64,000 bases of DNA from an uncultured Ulvibacter sp. (GCA_938041335.1 CALIAF010000009.1:58370-122369); one strand, 5' to 3'. Shown: positions 1 through 11,000, numbered from the stretch's first letter. Notes: generated by a model not told the origin, from the sequence alone. Numbers and translations: made by a program.

Positions 1-197
1 CTAAAAACGGATTATTGGTTTTAGCATCTTGTAGTTCTCGTGTGACGGCAGACGAGTTTTTCCAGATTAATAGTGAAACGCTAAAGGCCAGCGGTACATA
101 CTTTGAATTAATAGATAAAACCTTTCACGATACGGATCATCCAATCGGTTTTGCTGAAGGCGCTTATTTGAAGTGTGGTTATTATAGATTTGCTTAA
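1..197 (+). CDS. Class I rRNA cytosine methyltransferase, C-terminal end (partial)
   Basis: The reading frame is open from the window edge and ends at a TAA at 195-197, so only about the last 64 residues are present. It carries the late motif of the RlmI/YccW-type 23S rRNA m5C methyltransferases (LLVLASCSSRVTADEF, where the SCS motif sits at the end of the Rossmann-fold catalytic domain) followed by the typical DHPIGFAEGAYLKC ending. In that family the enzyme methylates a cytosine in 23S rRNA using SAM, with an N-terminal PUA domain that would lie outside this window. The assignment rests on the motif and the C-terminal pattern; the exact target base is not provable from the fragment. A bidirectional terminator follows at once. 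Confidence 0.75.
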   Translation, partial: KNGLLVLASCSSRVTADEFFQINSETLKASGTYFELIDKTFHDTDHPIGFAEGAYLKCGYYRFA

Positions 198-200
198 ACT

Positions 201-246
201 AAAAAAGCCAGTGCGAACATTTAAATGGAAACACACTGACTTTTTT
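201..246. terminator. Bidirectional intrinsic terminator
   Basis: The arms AAAAAAGCCAGTG (201-213) and CACTGACTTTTTT (234-246) form a stem with one mismatch, with A and T runs on both sides. It lies between two convergent genes, the methyltransferase end and hpf, and can serve both. Confidence 0.75.
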
Positions 247-261
247 AATAAATATTTTCGG

Positions 262-564
262 TTAATGCGATTGCATTTTATCTTTTCGTTTTTTTACTTG
301 TACTTGTACCTCGCTCACAGCTTTTGCAATGGAAGCTTCAAAAGAAGTGTTGTTAGTTGATGAGAATAGGGTAGTTCCAGGAACGTTTAATCTTATTTCT
401 ACTACTTTACCTGTGTCTTCGCCTCTTGTCTTTTCACTTTTAAAGTACACATCTGCTGCGACGATAAAATCATATTTATTTTCTAGTTTTTCTAATTTTT
501 CAGAGGCTAACTCTTCAAGCCTTTTGCTTGCTGCTACATCTTTATATTCAAAGTTGATATTCAT
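262..564 (-). CDS. hpf: Ribosome hibernation promoting factor, short form (HPF/RaiA family)
   Basis: This 100-residue protein has the beta-alpha-beta-beta-beta-alpha plan of the HPF/RaiA (sigma-54 modulation) family: it begins MNINFEYKDV, then a basic amphipathic helix (ASKRLEELASEKLEKLENKY), strand DVYFKSEK, strand KVVEIRLNVPG and a final helix ending in a basic tail (VKKRKDK). The family binds the 30S decoding centre and inactivates ribosomes in stationary phase. At 100 residues it is the short form with no C-terminal dimerisation domain, as is usual in Bacteroidota. It starts at ATG 564 and stands alone, convergent with the methyltransferase gene. Confidence 0.9.
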   Translation of the reverse strand: MNINFEYKDVAASKRLEELASEKLEKLENKYDFIVAADVYFKSEKTRGEDTGKVVEIRLNVPGTTLFSSTNNTSFEASIAKAVSEVQVQVKKRKDKMQSH

Positions 565-757
565 ATGTATAATGTTTTATAAATTCTATTTAAATATACG
601 AAGCTAATTACTCACATCAAAGGAAAAAGTTACGCTTTAAGAAAATTATAGCATTTGAAGTTGTTTTATTTTGTTCTTCGAAAATAATATTGGTTTGAAG
701 TCTATTCTATTTGGTTGGAATGAATCCCGTATCTTTAAAACCTAATACTAAATTTTT

Positions 758-940
758 ATGCTTTTATTACATTTTCTCTTCTTGATACAGACGCCTGCAT
801 CTACTCCAAACCCAGGAGATAGCGACACAATAGATCTTTCTAATCCATTTGACTTGATTGTCTATATTATTTGCCCGATTGCTATTCTTATCTTTTATTT
901 TCTCTATCGAAAGCAGACAAGAAACGGTAAAAATGAGTAG
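758..940 (+). CDS. Small single-pass membrane protein
   Basis: This 60-residue protein has a hydrophobic N-terminus (MLLLHFLFLIQ), a short acidic Pro/Ser-rich linker, one strong membrane segment (about residues 33-48, IVYIICPIAILIFYFLY) and a basic tail RKQTRNGKNE. Small proteins of this plan recur in Flavobacteriia and are often mislabelled adenylosuccinate synthetase; no function is established. A TATCTTTA sequence at 730-737, one base off the flavobacterial -7 box, lies 20 nt upstream. Its stop is 15 nt from the end of the convergent next gene. Confidence 0.65.
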   Translation: MLLLHFLFLIQTPASTPNPGDSDTIDLSNPFDLIVYIICPIAILIFYFLYRKQTRNGKNE

Positions 941-955
941 CACAAAATCATTTCA

Positions 956-3900
956 TTAAAGTTTTATGGCTCCAATACCTGCTGACCACAAGGCATCATT
1001 AAATACAGGGAGCTCTGTGTTTAATAACTCTGCTCCGGTTGCTTTGAGTTGAATCCACTGTGCATCAAGTTCCGCTTTTCTGTTTTTATTTGACAGATTT
1101 ACACGAGGTAAGCTGCTATTTGTTTGGTTCATTACAAATAGATATTCTGCGGTAAATTTATTTACAAAGTTTTCTACGTCATCATAGGCTTGTGATCTTC
1201 GCTGTACCATATCTCCATCCCACGCTTTCATTTTTGTGACTAAGGCTTCCCCTTGGTGAGCAAGGTCCATTTTGTTCTCGGCCTTTAAAGTTGCAATTAG
1301 GTTTTCAATTTGTTCTTGTGCTGTATAAAGCGTGTTCACCATGTGGTGCATTTCTGTGACATTGGCTTCCATGTCGCCCATATATTGATCAAATTCTATA
1401 AAATCTTTTTCATCAATTTTAACAAGTGGGTTGTTTATAATATTTCCGAAGGTAGTCACCGTCTCATTATTCATACTTAGGCTATAATTGTATTTGCCTG
1501 GCATTACGCGACGACCCGTAAACCCTGCTTCTATATACACATTGGGAACACTAGGAACGATATCATTGTTCATATTCCATACAAATCTATTGAGGCCTTT
1601 TACTTTTGAAAGTGTAGGGGCAGGAGGTGCTCCACCACCATTATGAGATATGTATCCCGTATCTTTCTCTGAACTTAATGTGCGTATTACTTTTCCATTT
1701 GTATCACTAATGGTCAATGTAAGTGGTATGTTTTTGTCTATTGATGGAAGATAATAATAGAGCTCCACACCATTTGCTGGATTTACACCTACAAACGGTT
1801 GTGTGCCATCAAATTTTGAGTTGTTGCCATTTAATGGGCTACCCCAAGAGCCATAGAGCGCATCTTCAGGCTGATATAAGGTAAGCTGGTTTGTTTTGTT
1901 CTTGTATTGTGATAGTAGTTTTAGATTATCAAGAATCCAAAAGGAACGCCCAGAAGTAGCAACTATCAAATCATTTTGATGTACTCGTAAATCTGTAATA
2001 GGCGTAACAGGCAGATTGCGTTGAAATGATTCCCAATTACCGCCATCATTAAAAGAAATGTAAACGCCTAGCTCGGTACCAGCATACAAAATTCCTTTTG
2101 TATTTTGGTCTTCACGAACCACTCTTGTGTGTGCTCCATTAGGTATCCCTGCCGAAATGTTTTTCCAACTTTTACCATAGTTATCACTTTTATATAAAGC
2201 AGGCGTATAATCACCAAGTTTATATTTTGTGGTAGCAATATAAACAGTAGCAGGATTATGCGGAGAAACCTCTATGGCATTTACTAATGTTTCTCCTAAG
2301 TTTTTTGGTGTGATATCTTGCCAGCTAGCACCATTGTCTTGTGTTATATGAACCTTTCCATCATCACTACCGGTATAGAAAACTCCCATCTTATGCGGTG
2401 ATTCTATTAAATAAGAAAGTGTACCATAATTTTCAGCTCCAACGGCCTCATTAGTATAAGGACCACCACCGTTGCCTTGCTTCTCATCCAAGTTACGCGT
2501 AAGATCTGGAGAAAACTCTGTCCAGGTTCTGCCCATATCTGTAGATTTTAAAACGAGTTGCGCGGCGTGAAAAATTGTTTCGGGTTCGTGTTGCGACCAT
2601 ATAATAGGTGCATTCCAGTTGTATAGATATTCCATATCACGGGCCGCTCTCCCTAAATATTGATTAGGTGCAGCCATAATTTGAGTACTTGTACCACTTT
2701 TCATATCTAAGGCTTCTATGGTGCCCAAATAACTCCCACCTACAACTGTTTTGGGATTGTCTTTATCAAAAGCAAGGAAGGCACTTTCGCCACCTGCTGC
2801 CGCTGTCCAGTTACTTTCTGAAATGCCACCATGCCCCATATTCATACTTGCGATTTTAACAGAAGTATTGTCTTGCTGTCCACCATAAATATTATAAGGG
2901 AACATATTATCTACATTAATTCTGTAAAACTGTGCCGTAGGCATAATATCTTGGGACGACCAAGTTTCTCCAAAATTATAGGATATCGCGGCTCCGCCAT
3001 CATTAGCAATGCTTAAGTTTTTTGAATCGTCTGGATTGATCCATAGATCGTGATAATCACCATGAGTACCTGTAATTCTTTCCCACGTTTTTCCGCCATT
3101 TTTAGAACGTAGGGCAGGAGCACTTAAAACATAAACAGTCTCCTCATCATTTGGGTCTGGAAATACTTCTATATAATACCAAGATCTTTGTGTTAATCTG
3201 TTGTCGCCACTTACTTGAGCCCAGTTTAATCCAGCGTCCATAGATACATACAAGCCGCTTTGATCTGTTTGTGTATCGCTTTCTATTAGGGCATATACTT
3301 TATCACTATTGCTTCTGCAAACGGCGATTGCCATTTTTCCCATTTCTTTTGGGAGACCATTTTCTAATGGCAGCCATGTTTCTCCTGCATCTGTAGATTT
3401 ATACAAACCGCTGCCATCACCGCCACTAATCATTTTCCAAGGAGTTCTTTGGTGATGCCATAGCGCTGCGTAGAGTACTTGTGGGTCATTCATATCCATA
3501 GATAGTTCTGAAGCTCCTGAAAATGTATTTGCAAAGAGTGTCTTCTTCCAAGTTTTTCCGCCATCAATAGATTTATAAATACCTCGTTCACTAGTAGGAG
3601 AAGGGTACTTACCCTGAGCGGCAACATATACAATATCTGGATTTGTAGGGTGTATTACAATGCGAGAAATCTGTTCTGTAGCTGTAAGACCTATATGTTT
3701 CCAGGTTTTACCTGCATCTGTAGATTTATATACACCGTCACCATAGGAGGACATTACACCTCTAATGGCGTGTTCGCCCATACCACAATAGACCACATTT
3801 GGATTACTTTCTGACACCGCTACGGCACCAACAGATCCTGTTTTAAAAAAGCCATCACTTATGTTGTCCCAATGTGCTCCGGCATCTTCTGTTTTCCAGA

Positions 3901-4090
3901 GTCCGCCACCTGTAGTTCCCATATAATAGGTAAGGGGTTGACCTACTACACCGGAGGATGTAACAGAGCGACCACCGCGATATGGGCCTATGTTTCTATA
4001 TTTTAAAGGTGAGAAATAATCGTCTGCTTGTTGCCCAAATGTGGTTATCGTAGCCAATACTAAAAGTGCAACAGTGGTTAGTGTTTTCAT
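956..4090 (-). CDS. Secreted VPS10/sortilin-like beta-propeller protein with Asp-box (BNR) repeats
   Basis: The 1044-residue protein starts with a signal peptide ([20 protein letters not shown]). Many Asp-box motifs of the form S/T-x-D-x-G-x-T-W follow, such as [32 protein letters not shown] and NGGKTWERI, as in the sortilin/VPS10 and BNR-repeat propellers. This arrangement predicts two seven- to ten-bladed propellers and a C-terminal alpha-helical region from about residue 880 ([16 protein letters not shown]). Proteins of this architecture are common in Bacteroidota and are annotated as WD40/YVTN/BNR-like or glycosyl hydrolase; enzymatic activity is not demonstrated. No T9SS sorting domain is evident, so periplasmic or outer-membrane-associated location is likely. 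One copy of the ATTTCCGAAG word lies inside it at 1442. Confidence 0.85.
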   Translation of the reverse strand: MKTLTTVALLVLATITTFGQQADDYFSPLKYRNIGPYRGGRSVTSSGVVGQPLTYYMGTTGGGLWKTEDAGAHWDNISDGFFKTGSVGAVAVSESNPNVVYCGMGEHAIRGVMSSYGDGVYKSTDAGKTWKHIGLTATEQISRIVIHPTNPDIVYVAAQGKYPSPTSERGIYKSIDGGKTWKKTLFANTFSGASELSMDMNDPQVLYAALWHHQRTPWKMISGGDGSGLYKSTDAGETWLPLENGLPKEMGKMAIAVCRSNSDKVYALIESDTQTDQSGLYVSMDAGLNWAQVSGDNRLTQRSWYYIEVFPDPNDEETVYVLSAPALRSKNGGKTWERITGTHGDYHDLWINPDDSKNLSIANDGGAAISYNFGETWSSQDIMPTAQFYRINVDNMFPYNIYGGQQDNTSVKIASMNMGHGGISESNWTAAAGGESAFLAFDKDNPKTVVGGSYLGTIEALDMKSGTSTQIMAAPNQYLGRAARDMEYLYNWNAPIIWSQHEPETIFHAAQLVLKSTDMGRTWTEFSPDLTRNLDEKQGNGGGPYTNEAVGAENYGTLSYLIESPHKMGVFYTGSDDGKVHITQDNGASWQDITPKNLGETLVNAIEVSPHNPATVYIATTKYKLGDYTPALYKSDNYGKSWKNISAGIPNGAHTRVVREDQNTKGILYAGTELGVYISFNDGGNWESFQRNLPVTPITDLRVHQNDLIVATSGRSFWILDNLKLLSQYKNKTNQLTLYQPEDALYGSWGSPLNGNNSKFDGTQPFVGVNPANGVELYYYLPSIDKNIPLTLTISDTNGKVIRTLSSEKDTGYISHNGGGAPPAPTLSKVKGLNRFVWNMNNDIVPSVPNVYIEAGFTGRRVMPGKYNYSLSMNNETVTTFGNIINNPLVKIDEKDFIEFDQYMGDMEANVTEMHHMVNTLYTAQEQIENLIATLKAENKMDLAHQGEALVTKMKAWDGDMVQRRSQAYDDVENFVNKFTAEYLFVMNQTNSSLPRVNLSNKNRKAELDAQWIQLKATGAELLNTELPVFNDALWSAGIGAIKL

Positions 4091-4157
4091 AAGAATCTAT
4101 TTGATATCCTAAAAATACAGATTTCTTATTTAAAATATTGTTTTAGAGGACTAGCTT

Positions 4158-4199
4158 ATAAAAAAATCGCTTGATTAGCGTAACACTAAACAAGCGATT
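4158..4199 (-). terminator. Intrinsic terminator of the YceI operon
   Basis: A perfect stem AATCGCTTG (4165-4173) / CAAGCGATT (4191-4199) is followed on the minus strand by a T run (the A run at 4160-4166), just past the stop of the minus-strand gene ending at 4230. Confidence 0.75.
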
Positions 4200-4229
4200 A
4201 AAATATCAGGTATTGGCTAATATGCTGAT

Positions 4230-4817
4230 TTAGTTACAGCTATGATTATTTAACGTAACTGTCTGTAATGAATTCCAAATTTCGGCATCAAATGTTTTGG
4301 GTGAAAATCTAAAAATAATTGTAGTTTCTTTATTCTTCTTGCAATAGTGTTGTTCTGCCTGTGTATACAATGTCATCATCTTTTTTGTATAGCGACTTTC
4401 ATAAAGATAAATGGAGCCTATATAATGATCTCCCTCTATATACTCTTTATCTTTAACAATAGAAGCACGGGTTTCAAGAATGGTAAATCCGTTCTTTCTA
4501 TTTTGAATGTCCAATAATCCATCAAAATAATATTGTAGGTTAATTTCAAAATCTTCGATAGTCACAGGCGCTGAAGCTTCTATTTTCCAAGCAAAGACAT
4601 AGGACCAAAATTCTGGGCTATCTTCTTTAGACCAACCAGTTGGAAATACTGCTTCTTCATAGCCAGTATAGGGTATCTCTTTTGCAAAATGAATAGGAAA
4701 GGTGAAAAACTCAGAACCCCATTCTTGAGCCTCTAGTATGTGGTTGTGTTCTTTTTCTTGAGAGAACATTAAAAATGAACAACAAATTAGTACGGTGGAA
4801 ATAAGGTGTTTTTTCAT
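4230..4817 (-). CDS. Secreted hypothetical protein, second gene of the YceI operon
   Basis: I do not recognise this 195-residue protein. It has a signal peptide with a Cys pair (MKKHLISTVLICCSFLMFSQ) and a mature part rich in aromatic and acidic residues (EFWSYVFAWKIEA, YYFDGLLDIQ, DHYIGSIYLYESRY), ending in a Cys-containing segment. No catalytic motif is visible. It begins 6 nt after the YceI-like gene and ends at a clear terminator, so the two are almost certainly one transcript. A function next to YceI in the periplasm is an inference from that pairing only. Confidence 0.7.
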   Translation of the reverse strand: MKKHLISTVLICCSFLMFSQEKEHNHILEAQEWGSEFFTFPIHFAKEIPYTGYEEAVFPTGWSKEDSPEFWSYVFAWKIEASAPVTIEDFEINLQYYFDGLLDIQNRKNGFTILETRASIVKDKEYIEGDHYIGSIYLYESRYTKKMMTLYTQAEQHYCKKNKETTIIFRFSPKTFDAEIWNSLQTVTLNNHSCN

Positions 4818-4823
4818 AAATAA

Positions 4824-5414
4824 TTATTGAAATTTTAAAAATACGTCAAATTCGATATCATCCCTAATCGCACTATCTTTAAATTTACTTTGGTAGTTAA
4901 TACCCCAATCTCTTCTATCTATTATAAAACGTGTTTTTAGTGTTTTGTTAATATCATTTACCATCGCCTTAATCATAATAGGTTTGGTAATATCTTTTAT
5001 TGTAAGGTCACCTTCCAGTCTGTGTTCATTAGTATTGCTATAATAGGTTACTTTCGTTAATTCTAAATGTGCTTTTGGATATTTCTCAACATCAAAAAAG
5101 TCACTATTTTTTAGATGTTCTACGGGACCATGATCGCTATTTTTAGTGTGTTCGGGTGTTGTAATTGTGGTCATATCAATACTAAAACTGCCACCAGTGA
5201 TCGTGCCATCTTTGGTGTATAGTTTTCCTTTGAAAAATTCTACGGTTCCATTGTATTCCGTAAATTGAAAGGCATAAGAAGCACGCCAGTTAAGAACACT
5301 TTGAAACGGGTCTAATAAATAGGTCTTGTTATCTGTGCTTTCTTCGGGCATCTGGGCAGTTACGGCCATAGTAAAACATAAAATAATACTGAGTGTAATA
5401 ATTGATTTTTGCAT
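4824..5414 (-). CDS. YceI family periplasmic lipid-binding-like protein
   Basis: The 196-residue protein has a signal peptide (to about residue 20, AVTAQ) followed by the YceI lipocalin-like pattern: SVLNWRASYAF, GGSFSIDMTTITTPE, the HLKNSDFFDVEKYPKAHLEL block and the closing RFIIDRRDWGINY with DDIEFDVFLKF. YceI proteins are eight-stranded barrels that bind polyisoprenoid-type molecules in the periplasm. The gene heads a two-gene operon and is divergent from a membrane-bound winged-helix regulator; the 5415-5534 interval carries phased direct repeats that could be the shared operator. Confidence 0.9.
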   Translation of the reverse strand: MQKSIITLSIILCFTMAVTAQMPEESTDNKTYLLDPFQSVLNWRASYAFQFTEYNGTVEFFKGKLYTKDGTITGGSFSIDMTTITTPEHTKNSDHGPVEHLKNSDFFDVEKYPKAHLELTKVTYYSNTNEHRLEGDLTIKDITKPIMIKAMVNDINKTLKTRFIIDRRDWGINYQSKFKDSAIRDDIEFDVFLKFQ

Positions 5415-5448
5415 AATGATTTATTTTTGATGTAAAACTAATTGGAGC

Positions 5449-5501
5449 ACTTTCAAAAAGTGTCAAAAGAATGTAAAAGAAGTGTCAATACGTGTGAAAA
5501 G
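5449..5501. promoter_or_regulatory. Phased direct repeats between divergent yceI-like and regulator genes
   Basis: Units of the form TGTCAAAAG recur every 10-11 bp: TTTCAAA (5451), GTGTCAA (5460), ATGTAAA (5471), GTGTCAA (5482) and GTGTGAA (5492). One-turn spacing on a single face of the helix is what a multimeric winged-helix regulator would need. The regulator encoded at 5535 is the obvious candidate; this is an inference. Confidence 0.45.
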
Positions 5502-5534
5502 TCACCAAATTGATTGTTCTTTGCAGTACTACAT

Positions 5535-6398
5535 ATGAAAAAGAACCCTTATCACATTTTTATTATTTCCGCAGTACTACTAGTGCTTTGCTTTTCTTGT
5601 TCCAAGAAAGAAACTGAAGATAATCTGTCTAGCAGAACAAAAATTGCATTAAGAGCTGTGGGCAATGATTTGTTATTATCACAAAGTGATACGACATCCT
5701 TAGTATTGCCAGTAGTGCAGATTTCAGAAAGCACCTATCATCTTTCTTTTGAAAACGCATTTACATTTGACCCAACGGATCTTTATACCTCCATGGGAGA
5801 AAATAGCAAGAAGGCGGGTTTGCCTCAAAATTATAGTGTTGAAGTTTTACGATGTAGTGATGGGGAAGTAGGCTACAGTTATCTTTTAACTGGAGAAGAA
5901 CCGCAGAGTATCATTCCTTGTGGTGGTAGAGTTTTGCCAGAAAGTTGTTATACCGTTCAACTAGAATATTTAGGTGTCACTAACACTGCTAGTTCTTCAA
6001 GTCCGTTTTTTTACTTCCTGGTTTTTTTAGTGTTGGCTTTTTTAGTTGTCGTTTTTTATAGTAAGTACTATTCGCATAAAGCCCATCATAAGCATATAGA
6101 TGGAACAGTTTTAGGTAATTTTTACTTCTATCCTGATCAAAATAAACTGGTTACTGCTTCTACTGAAATACCTTTATCTAAAAAGGAATGTGAATTATTA
6201 GAAATTTTAGCGGCTAGTCCTAATCAAATAGTGAAACGAGAATCATTAGAAAAACAAGTATGGGAAGATCAAGGCGTAATTGTTGGTCGCAGTCTAGACA
6301 CCTATATTTCTAAGCTTCGGAAAAAACTACAGGGGGATGCTACTTTAAAAATAACGAATGTTCACGGAGTTGGGTATAAGCTGGAAACACTAGCCTAA
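5535..6398 (+). CDS. Membrane-anchored winged-helix (OmpR/PhoB-type) transcriptional regulator
   Basis: From the ATG at 5535 the protein has 287 residues; a longer TTG start at 5514 is unlikely because the ATG is followed at once by a proper signal sequence (MKKNPYHIFIISAVLLVLCF, then SCSKK). An extracytoplasmic domain with several Cys residues follows, then one membrane segment (about residues 158-178, FFYFLVFLVLAFLVVVFY). The C-terminal ~100 residues form a Trans_reg_C winged helix (LSKKECELLEILAASPNQIV, RSLDTYISKLRKKL, TNVHGVGYKL). This is ToxR logic in reverse order: outside sensor, membrane, cytoplasmic DNA-binding end. It is divergent from the YceI operon and probably controls it, perhaps through the phased repeats at 5449-5501. 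Confidence 0.85.
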   Translation: MKKNPYHIFIISAVLLVLCFSCSKKETEDNLSSRTKIALRAVGNDLLLSQSDTTSLVLPVVQISESTYHLSFENAFTFDPTDLYTSMGENSKKAGLPQNYSVEVLRCSDGEVGYSYLLTGEEPQSIIPCGGRVLPESCYTVQLEYLGVTNTASSSSPFFYFLVFLVLAFLVVVFYSKYYSHKAHHKHIDGTVLGNFYFYPDQNKLVTASTEIPLSKKECELLEILAASPNQIVKRESLEKQVWEDQGVIVGRSLDTYISKLRKKLQGDATLKITNVHGVGYKLETLA

Positions 6399-6503
6399 AT
6401 AACTTTTTAATATAGTTTCTATTAATTTTAATTTTTTATTATAATAAAATTGCTTTTATTGGGATAATAATATATATTGAAAAAAAAATAATTAAAAGCA
6501 TTA

Positions 6504-6965
6504 ATGGCAAAATCACAACAGACATTTAGTAAAAACGAAAAAGAAAAGAAGCGCTTAAAAAAGCGTGAAGACAAGCGTAAGAAAATGGAGGCTCGTAAGG
6601 CCGAAAAAGAGGCAGGTGGTAGCAGCGGAATAGAATTTGCGTATGTTGATCATATGGGTAACCTAGTGGATACTCCGCCAGATCCGGATTTAAAAATCGA
6701 AATTGAAGCAGAAGATATTGTCTTAGGAATTCCTAAATCTGAAGATACTGGAGAAGATAAATTTGACCCAGTTAGAACAGGGACCGTAGATTTTTATGAT
6801 TCTTCAAAAGGATTTGGTTTTATTATAGATGGAAAAGACAAACAAAAGTACTTCTGTCACGTGAGTGGATTAATTGACGAAATCACAGAAGGTAACTTAG
6901 TTTCTTTTGAACTTGAAAAAGGACAAAGAGGGATGAACGCGGTAAAAGTGAAGCTTGAAAAATAG
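6504..6965 (+). CDS. Cold-shock-domain protein with basic N-terminal extension
   Basis: The 153-residue protein has a very basic, Lys-rich helical N-terminus (KEKKRLKKREDKRKKMEARK, about residues 11-30), an acidic linker, and a C-terminal cold-shock domain (about 90-153) containing the RNP1-like KGFGFI and the RNP2-equivalent KYFCHVSG. It differs from the two stand-alone cold-shock proteins in this window by this extension, a design seen in Bacteroidota. The domain binds single-stranded nucleic acid; the basic tail should raise RNA or ribosome affinity (inference). A terminator follows at 6999. Confidence 0.88.
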   Translation: MAKSQQTFSKNEKEKKRLKKREDKRKKMEARKAEKEAGGSSGIEFAYVDHMGNLVDTPPDPDLKIEIEAEDIVLGIPKSEDTGEDKFDPVRTGTVDFYDSSKGFGFIIDGKDKQKYFCHVSGLIDEITEGNLVSFELEKGQRGMNAVKVKLEK

Positions 6966-6998
6966 CATTCAGTTTACCTATTAGAATATATATTCATT

Positions 6999-7040
6999 AA
7001 AAGCTTGCAAGTATCTCATTGATATTTGGAAGCTTTTTTT
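6999..7040. terminator. Intrinsic terminator, probably bidirectional
   Basis: An imperfect stem pairs AAAAGCTTGCAA (6999-7010) with TTTGGAAGCTTTT (7025-7037), ending in a run of T. It separates the cold-shock gene from the convergent PorP gene that ends at 7047. Confidence 0.65.
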
Positions 7041-7046
7041 ATTTCC

Positions 7047-8033
7047 TTATTGCCATAATCTGTTTCCTAATTTATATTTACCCTCTGTACAAGGACAATC
7101 ACTAAGTTCTTGTACCAAATCAAATCCTATTGTGATTGCGTGGGTACCCGAATTAAAACCCGATAAATCATTTATTGTCAATTGATAAGCATAAGAAAAA
7201 TAAATGATATCTTTTTTCACTCCTACCATAGGACCTATGTTTAAGGGATTCATTAATTGATCGTTTAAAAAACGATATGAAGCTCCTATCCAATAGAAGT
7301 CATTATCTCTATTGTACTTTCTAAACTTAATATTGACATCTGTAGTTGATCTGCCATCACTTGCAAACAATTGGTAAAAAACCGATGGTTCAAACTCTGA
7401 GTAATTTTTAGTTTTTACAGAATACCCCGAATAAAGCTGAAGATTAAGTAAGGCGTTGGGTTCTAACCCAGTAAAGTTCATTGTGTTTTTTTGTAAAATA
7501 TTGTTTGCGTTTGCACTTAACCAGAAGCGATCTAACCTGTATAATGCACCTATATCAAAGTTGTTATTGGTGATAGCTCTATCATCTGTGATACTTGGAT
7601 CAACAATTGGAATATCATGAGTAGATTCAAAATTTTCTATGGCAAGCCTAAAACTGTTCACGTTATAAGAAATTCCAAACGATAAATACTGCGATGATTT
7701 ATAATCTAATATTAAATGATGCGCATAGCTAAATTTTATTCCTTGCTGTCGTGTGTTACCATTGCTGTCGTTGTAGGCAGAAACACCTACTCCAGATCTG
7801 TTTGCCATTCTAATATCTGCATATACGGCTTGATTTTGAGGCGCATTTTTTATACCTACCCACTGCATCAATCCATTTGCTCGAATTCTAAAATTATCAC
7901 CTATTCCTGCAAAGGTAGGAGAAACCACAAAATCATTATCTGCTAAGTATTGTGTGAATACGGGTACATTAAGCTCTTGAGCAGAAGCCTGAGCTACCAC
8001 TACTATCAGTAATACTTTTATTAAATATTTCAT
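7047..8033 (-). CDS. PorP/SprF family T9SS outer-membrane protein
   Basis: The 328-residue protein has a signal peptide (MKYLIKVLLIVVVAQASAQ) and the PorP/SprF opening (VFTQYLADNDFVVSPTFAGIGDNFRIR, read as two adjacent pieces), then alternating beta strands such as YLSFGISYNVNS and YFSYAYQLTI, ending in a Cys pair (DCPCTEG). SprF proteins are paired with SprB-type adhesins and help them reach the cell surface. That is the case here: it lies 41 nt downstream of the giant SprB-repeat gene on the same strand, so it is the likely dedicated partner. Confidence 0.9.
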   Translation of the reverse strand: MKYLIKVLLIVVVAQASAQELNVPVFTQYLADNDFVVSPTFAGIGDNFRIRANGLMQWVGIKNAPQNQAVYADIRMANRSGVGVSAYNDSNGNTRQQGIKFSYAHHLILDYKSSQYLSFGISYNVNSFRLAIENFESTHDIPIVDPSITDDRAITNNNFDIGALYRLDRFWLSANANNILQKNTMNFTGLEPNALLNLQLYSGYSVKTKNYSEFEPSVFYQLFASDGRSTTDVNIKFRKYNRDNDFYWIGASYRFLNDQLMNPLNIGPMVGVKKDIIYFSYAYQLTINDLSGFNSGTHAITIGFDLVQELSDCPCTEGKYKLGNRLWQ

Positions 8034-8074
8034 AAGATTACTTTTTAATTTGGGGATTAATTTTCTCTCTCTCT

Positions 8075-11000
8075 TTATCTATACAAGGTAAAATGGCCAA
8101 CAAACTCACGGTCGTTTTCTATTCCTAATTGCACAACATACCAGTAGTCTCCAGTAGGGAGCTCCGTACCATTGTATCGCCCATCCCAATATTGACCTGC
8201 ACGCAAATAGGCAACTTTTCTACCATAGCGATCAAAAATGGAGAAGTGTAGATTAGGATAATTTTCAGCGCATCCTGGATACCAATAATCCGTAACGCCA
8301 TCGCCGTTAGGTGTAAAATAGTTAGGAATACAGATCTCAATAAATTCTATTTCAATTGTGGCAGAAACAAAACAACCACTGCTATCTGTGACTGTAACCG
8401 TGTAAACGCCAGATTCTGTGATAATAAAAGTATTGGTGCTCCCTTGGTCATCATCATTCAATGTAAACTGATATTCGCCTGTACCACCTGTTGCGGTAGC
8501 TACTATTTCATTTAACGCTCCTTCGCTTAATTCCAGTGAAAGTGCTGTAAAACTTTGAATATCAAAGAAATCTGTCATTTGCATACATCCATTTGTATGT
8601 TGTACAGTGACAAAATTATCAGTACTAGGCGGTAGGTTTTCAAATATATTACTTGCTTGATAAGGCCCGTCATTTAATGAATATTCTAATTGTGTAATAT
8701 CAACAGCATCTTCATCTACTATAACTGTAATTGTATTTCCCGTTTCATTATCGATACATACATATGTAATTTCTACCGTTGGATCAATAAACACGGCATC
8801 TGGAAAAGGTATATTCCATTCAGATTCACAGCCAGAACTATCAATAACATATATGGTGTGAATTCCGCCACCTAGATTTTCAAAGTCAAATTCTCCTTGA
8901 TCAGGACCACCAATGATGTATTCACCATCATCTAAGCTAACGCTGTATGGCATAGTACCACCATTAATTGTTATGCTAAAAGAGCCGTTAGCATCGCCTT
9001 CACAAATTACAGGAATGAGTGTGTCTGGAATAATTGCAATCAATACTGGAAGTGGCTCCATAATTTCAAAATCGAAGGTTATAAAGCAGCCAAGTTCATC
9101 TTGAACAATAACATCATATATTCCTGGAGCTAGATTTTCAAAAATGTTAGTTTCAAAAAACTGACTTAATTCTGGAGAAATAGCATATTGGATAATACCG
9201 GTACCTCCTTCAGTAAAAATTTCTATACTACCGTCATTATCCCCATTACAAGTAACATCATTGACATCAAACGTCACACTTAAAGCGGTATCAGGTTCTG
9301 TAATTTCAATTTCTGCAGAAGTAGCTACACAATCACCGCTCTCCACATAGACAACATAGACTCCAGCCGTCAATCCCGTAAAGGTTCCTGGAGGGCTTTG
9401 AGTAGCAGGAATTGTAATACCACTTGTGTCTTGTAAAATATATACATAGTCGCCAAGTCCTCCCGTAGCAGTAGCTATAATTGTCCCTGTATTGTCACCT
9501 GTACAGTTAATTTCTGGGTTTTCTGAGGCTAAATTTATATCCAATTCAGCAAGTGGATCGATTGTTACTTCATTAGAAACATTAGCAATACAGCCATTGG
9601 CATCTCTAACAAAATACTCATAAACTCCATCTGTTACCGGAAAAGTGATTGATGTCGTAAACGTTCCTAAAATTGGGATGAATGTATTGTTATTACTGTA
9701 CTCATAAATCCCTGTTCCACCTATAGCGGCTAATGTGAGTGTTGCATCTGTTAAACAGGTTGGGGTAGTAGCAGTGACTAAACTCGCGATAATAGGATCT
9801 GGCTGATCAATTACAATATTTATTGGCGAAGGAAAAACACAATTAAACCCATCTGTTATGAGAATTGAGTAAGTACCTGCTCCCAAATTCTCAAATATGT
9901 TTGAAGTTTGTGGTCCAGAGCTTCCCGATACTGGGTTAATTGTAACTAATGTATAGGTGTAATTTTCACCTTGTCCACCTGTTACATTATTAACCGTAAT
10001 TGTGGCATTTTGATCTCCAAAACAAGATAGTAATGTAGTATCGGCTGTAAAATCTGCATTAATAGGTGTTGGTTCTATAAGTGTAATCGTATCAGATTCA
10101 ATACATCCATTGGCATCGCGCACATTTACTGTGTAGGTTCCTGCAGAGAGATCTGCAAATACATTATCCAATGAATATGGAACTGTTGCATCTCCAGTCA
10201 GTTCAAATTCATATGGCATAGTACCGCCAGAAGCAACTGCCGTTATCGTACCTTGATTGTTAGTACAAGTCACATTTGATGTTTCTGAAATCTCAATCTC
10301 TAAAGGACTTGGAGGTGTCCCGATGGTAACAACATTAGATGTTGTAGTACAAAAAGGCGTTTCAGTTTGAACAATCACTACTGAATAATTTCCTGATGAT
10401 AAGCCAGTTATGATCTCTGGATTTATTAAAGTATTTGCGGCGACCGGAACACCTACAGGTGTTCCTGTACCATCTATCAATTGATAGGTATACGCTCCTG
10501 TATAGCCTGCAATGGTCAATTGTAATTCACCGTTGGTATCACCAAAACAATCATTTTCTTGGATAGGTGTTAATGTGGCTTCAATTTCATCAAAAGGTGC
10601 TACCGTGAAGGGTTCTGTTAAGAAATAGCAATCAGTATCGATATCATTTATTTGGAAATAGTAGGTGCCAGGTCCATCAATGTCAAAAGTATTTGAAGCC
10701 TGTGGTGCACCATCAGGAAGCATTTGGTACGTAAAGTTTCCAGAACCTCCAGTTACGGTTATTGTAACTGTTCCCGTTTGATTACAGTCAATAGGACTAG
10801 CAATTGTGAATGCAGCCGCAATAATAGTGGGTAATGGATCAATAACAACGGTGTTTGTTGCAATACATCCATTGGCATCCCTAACATATATGGTAATCGT
10901 TTGGGTGACTCCCGTATCTACTGCTTCAAATATATTGGTATTGAAAAAGTTTATCCCGTTAATACTATAGGTATAATCAGGAGTTCCTCCTGTTTCAGTA

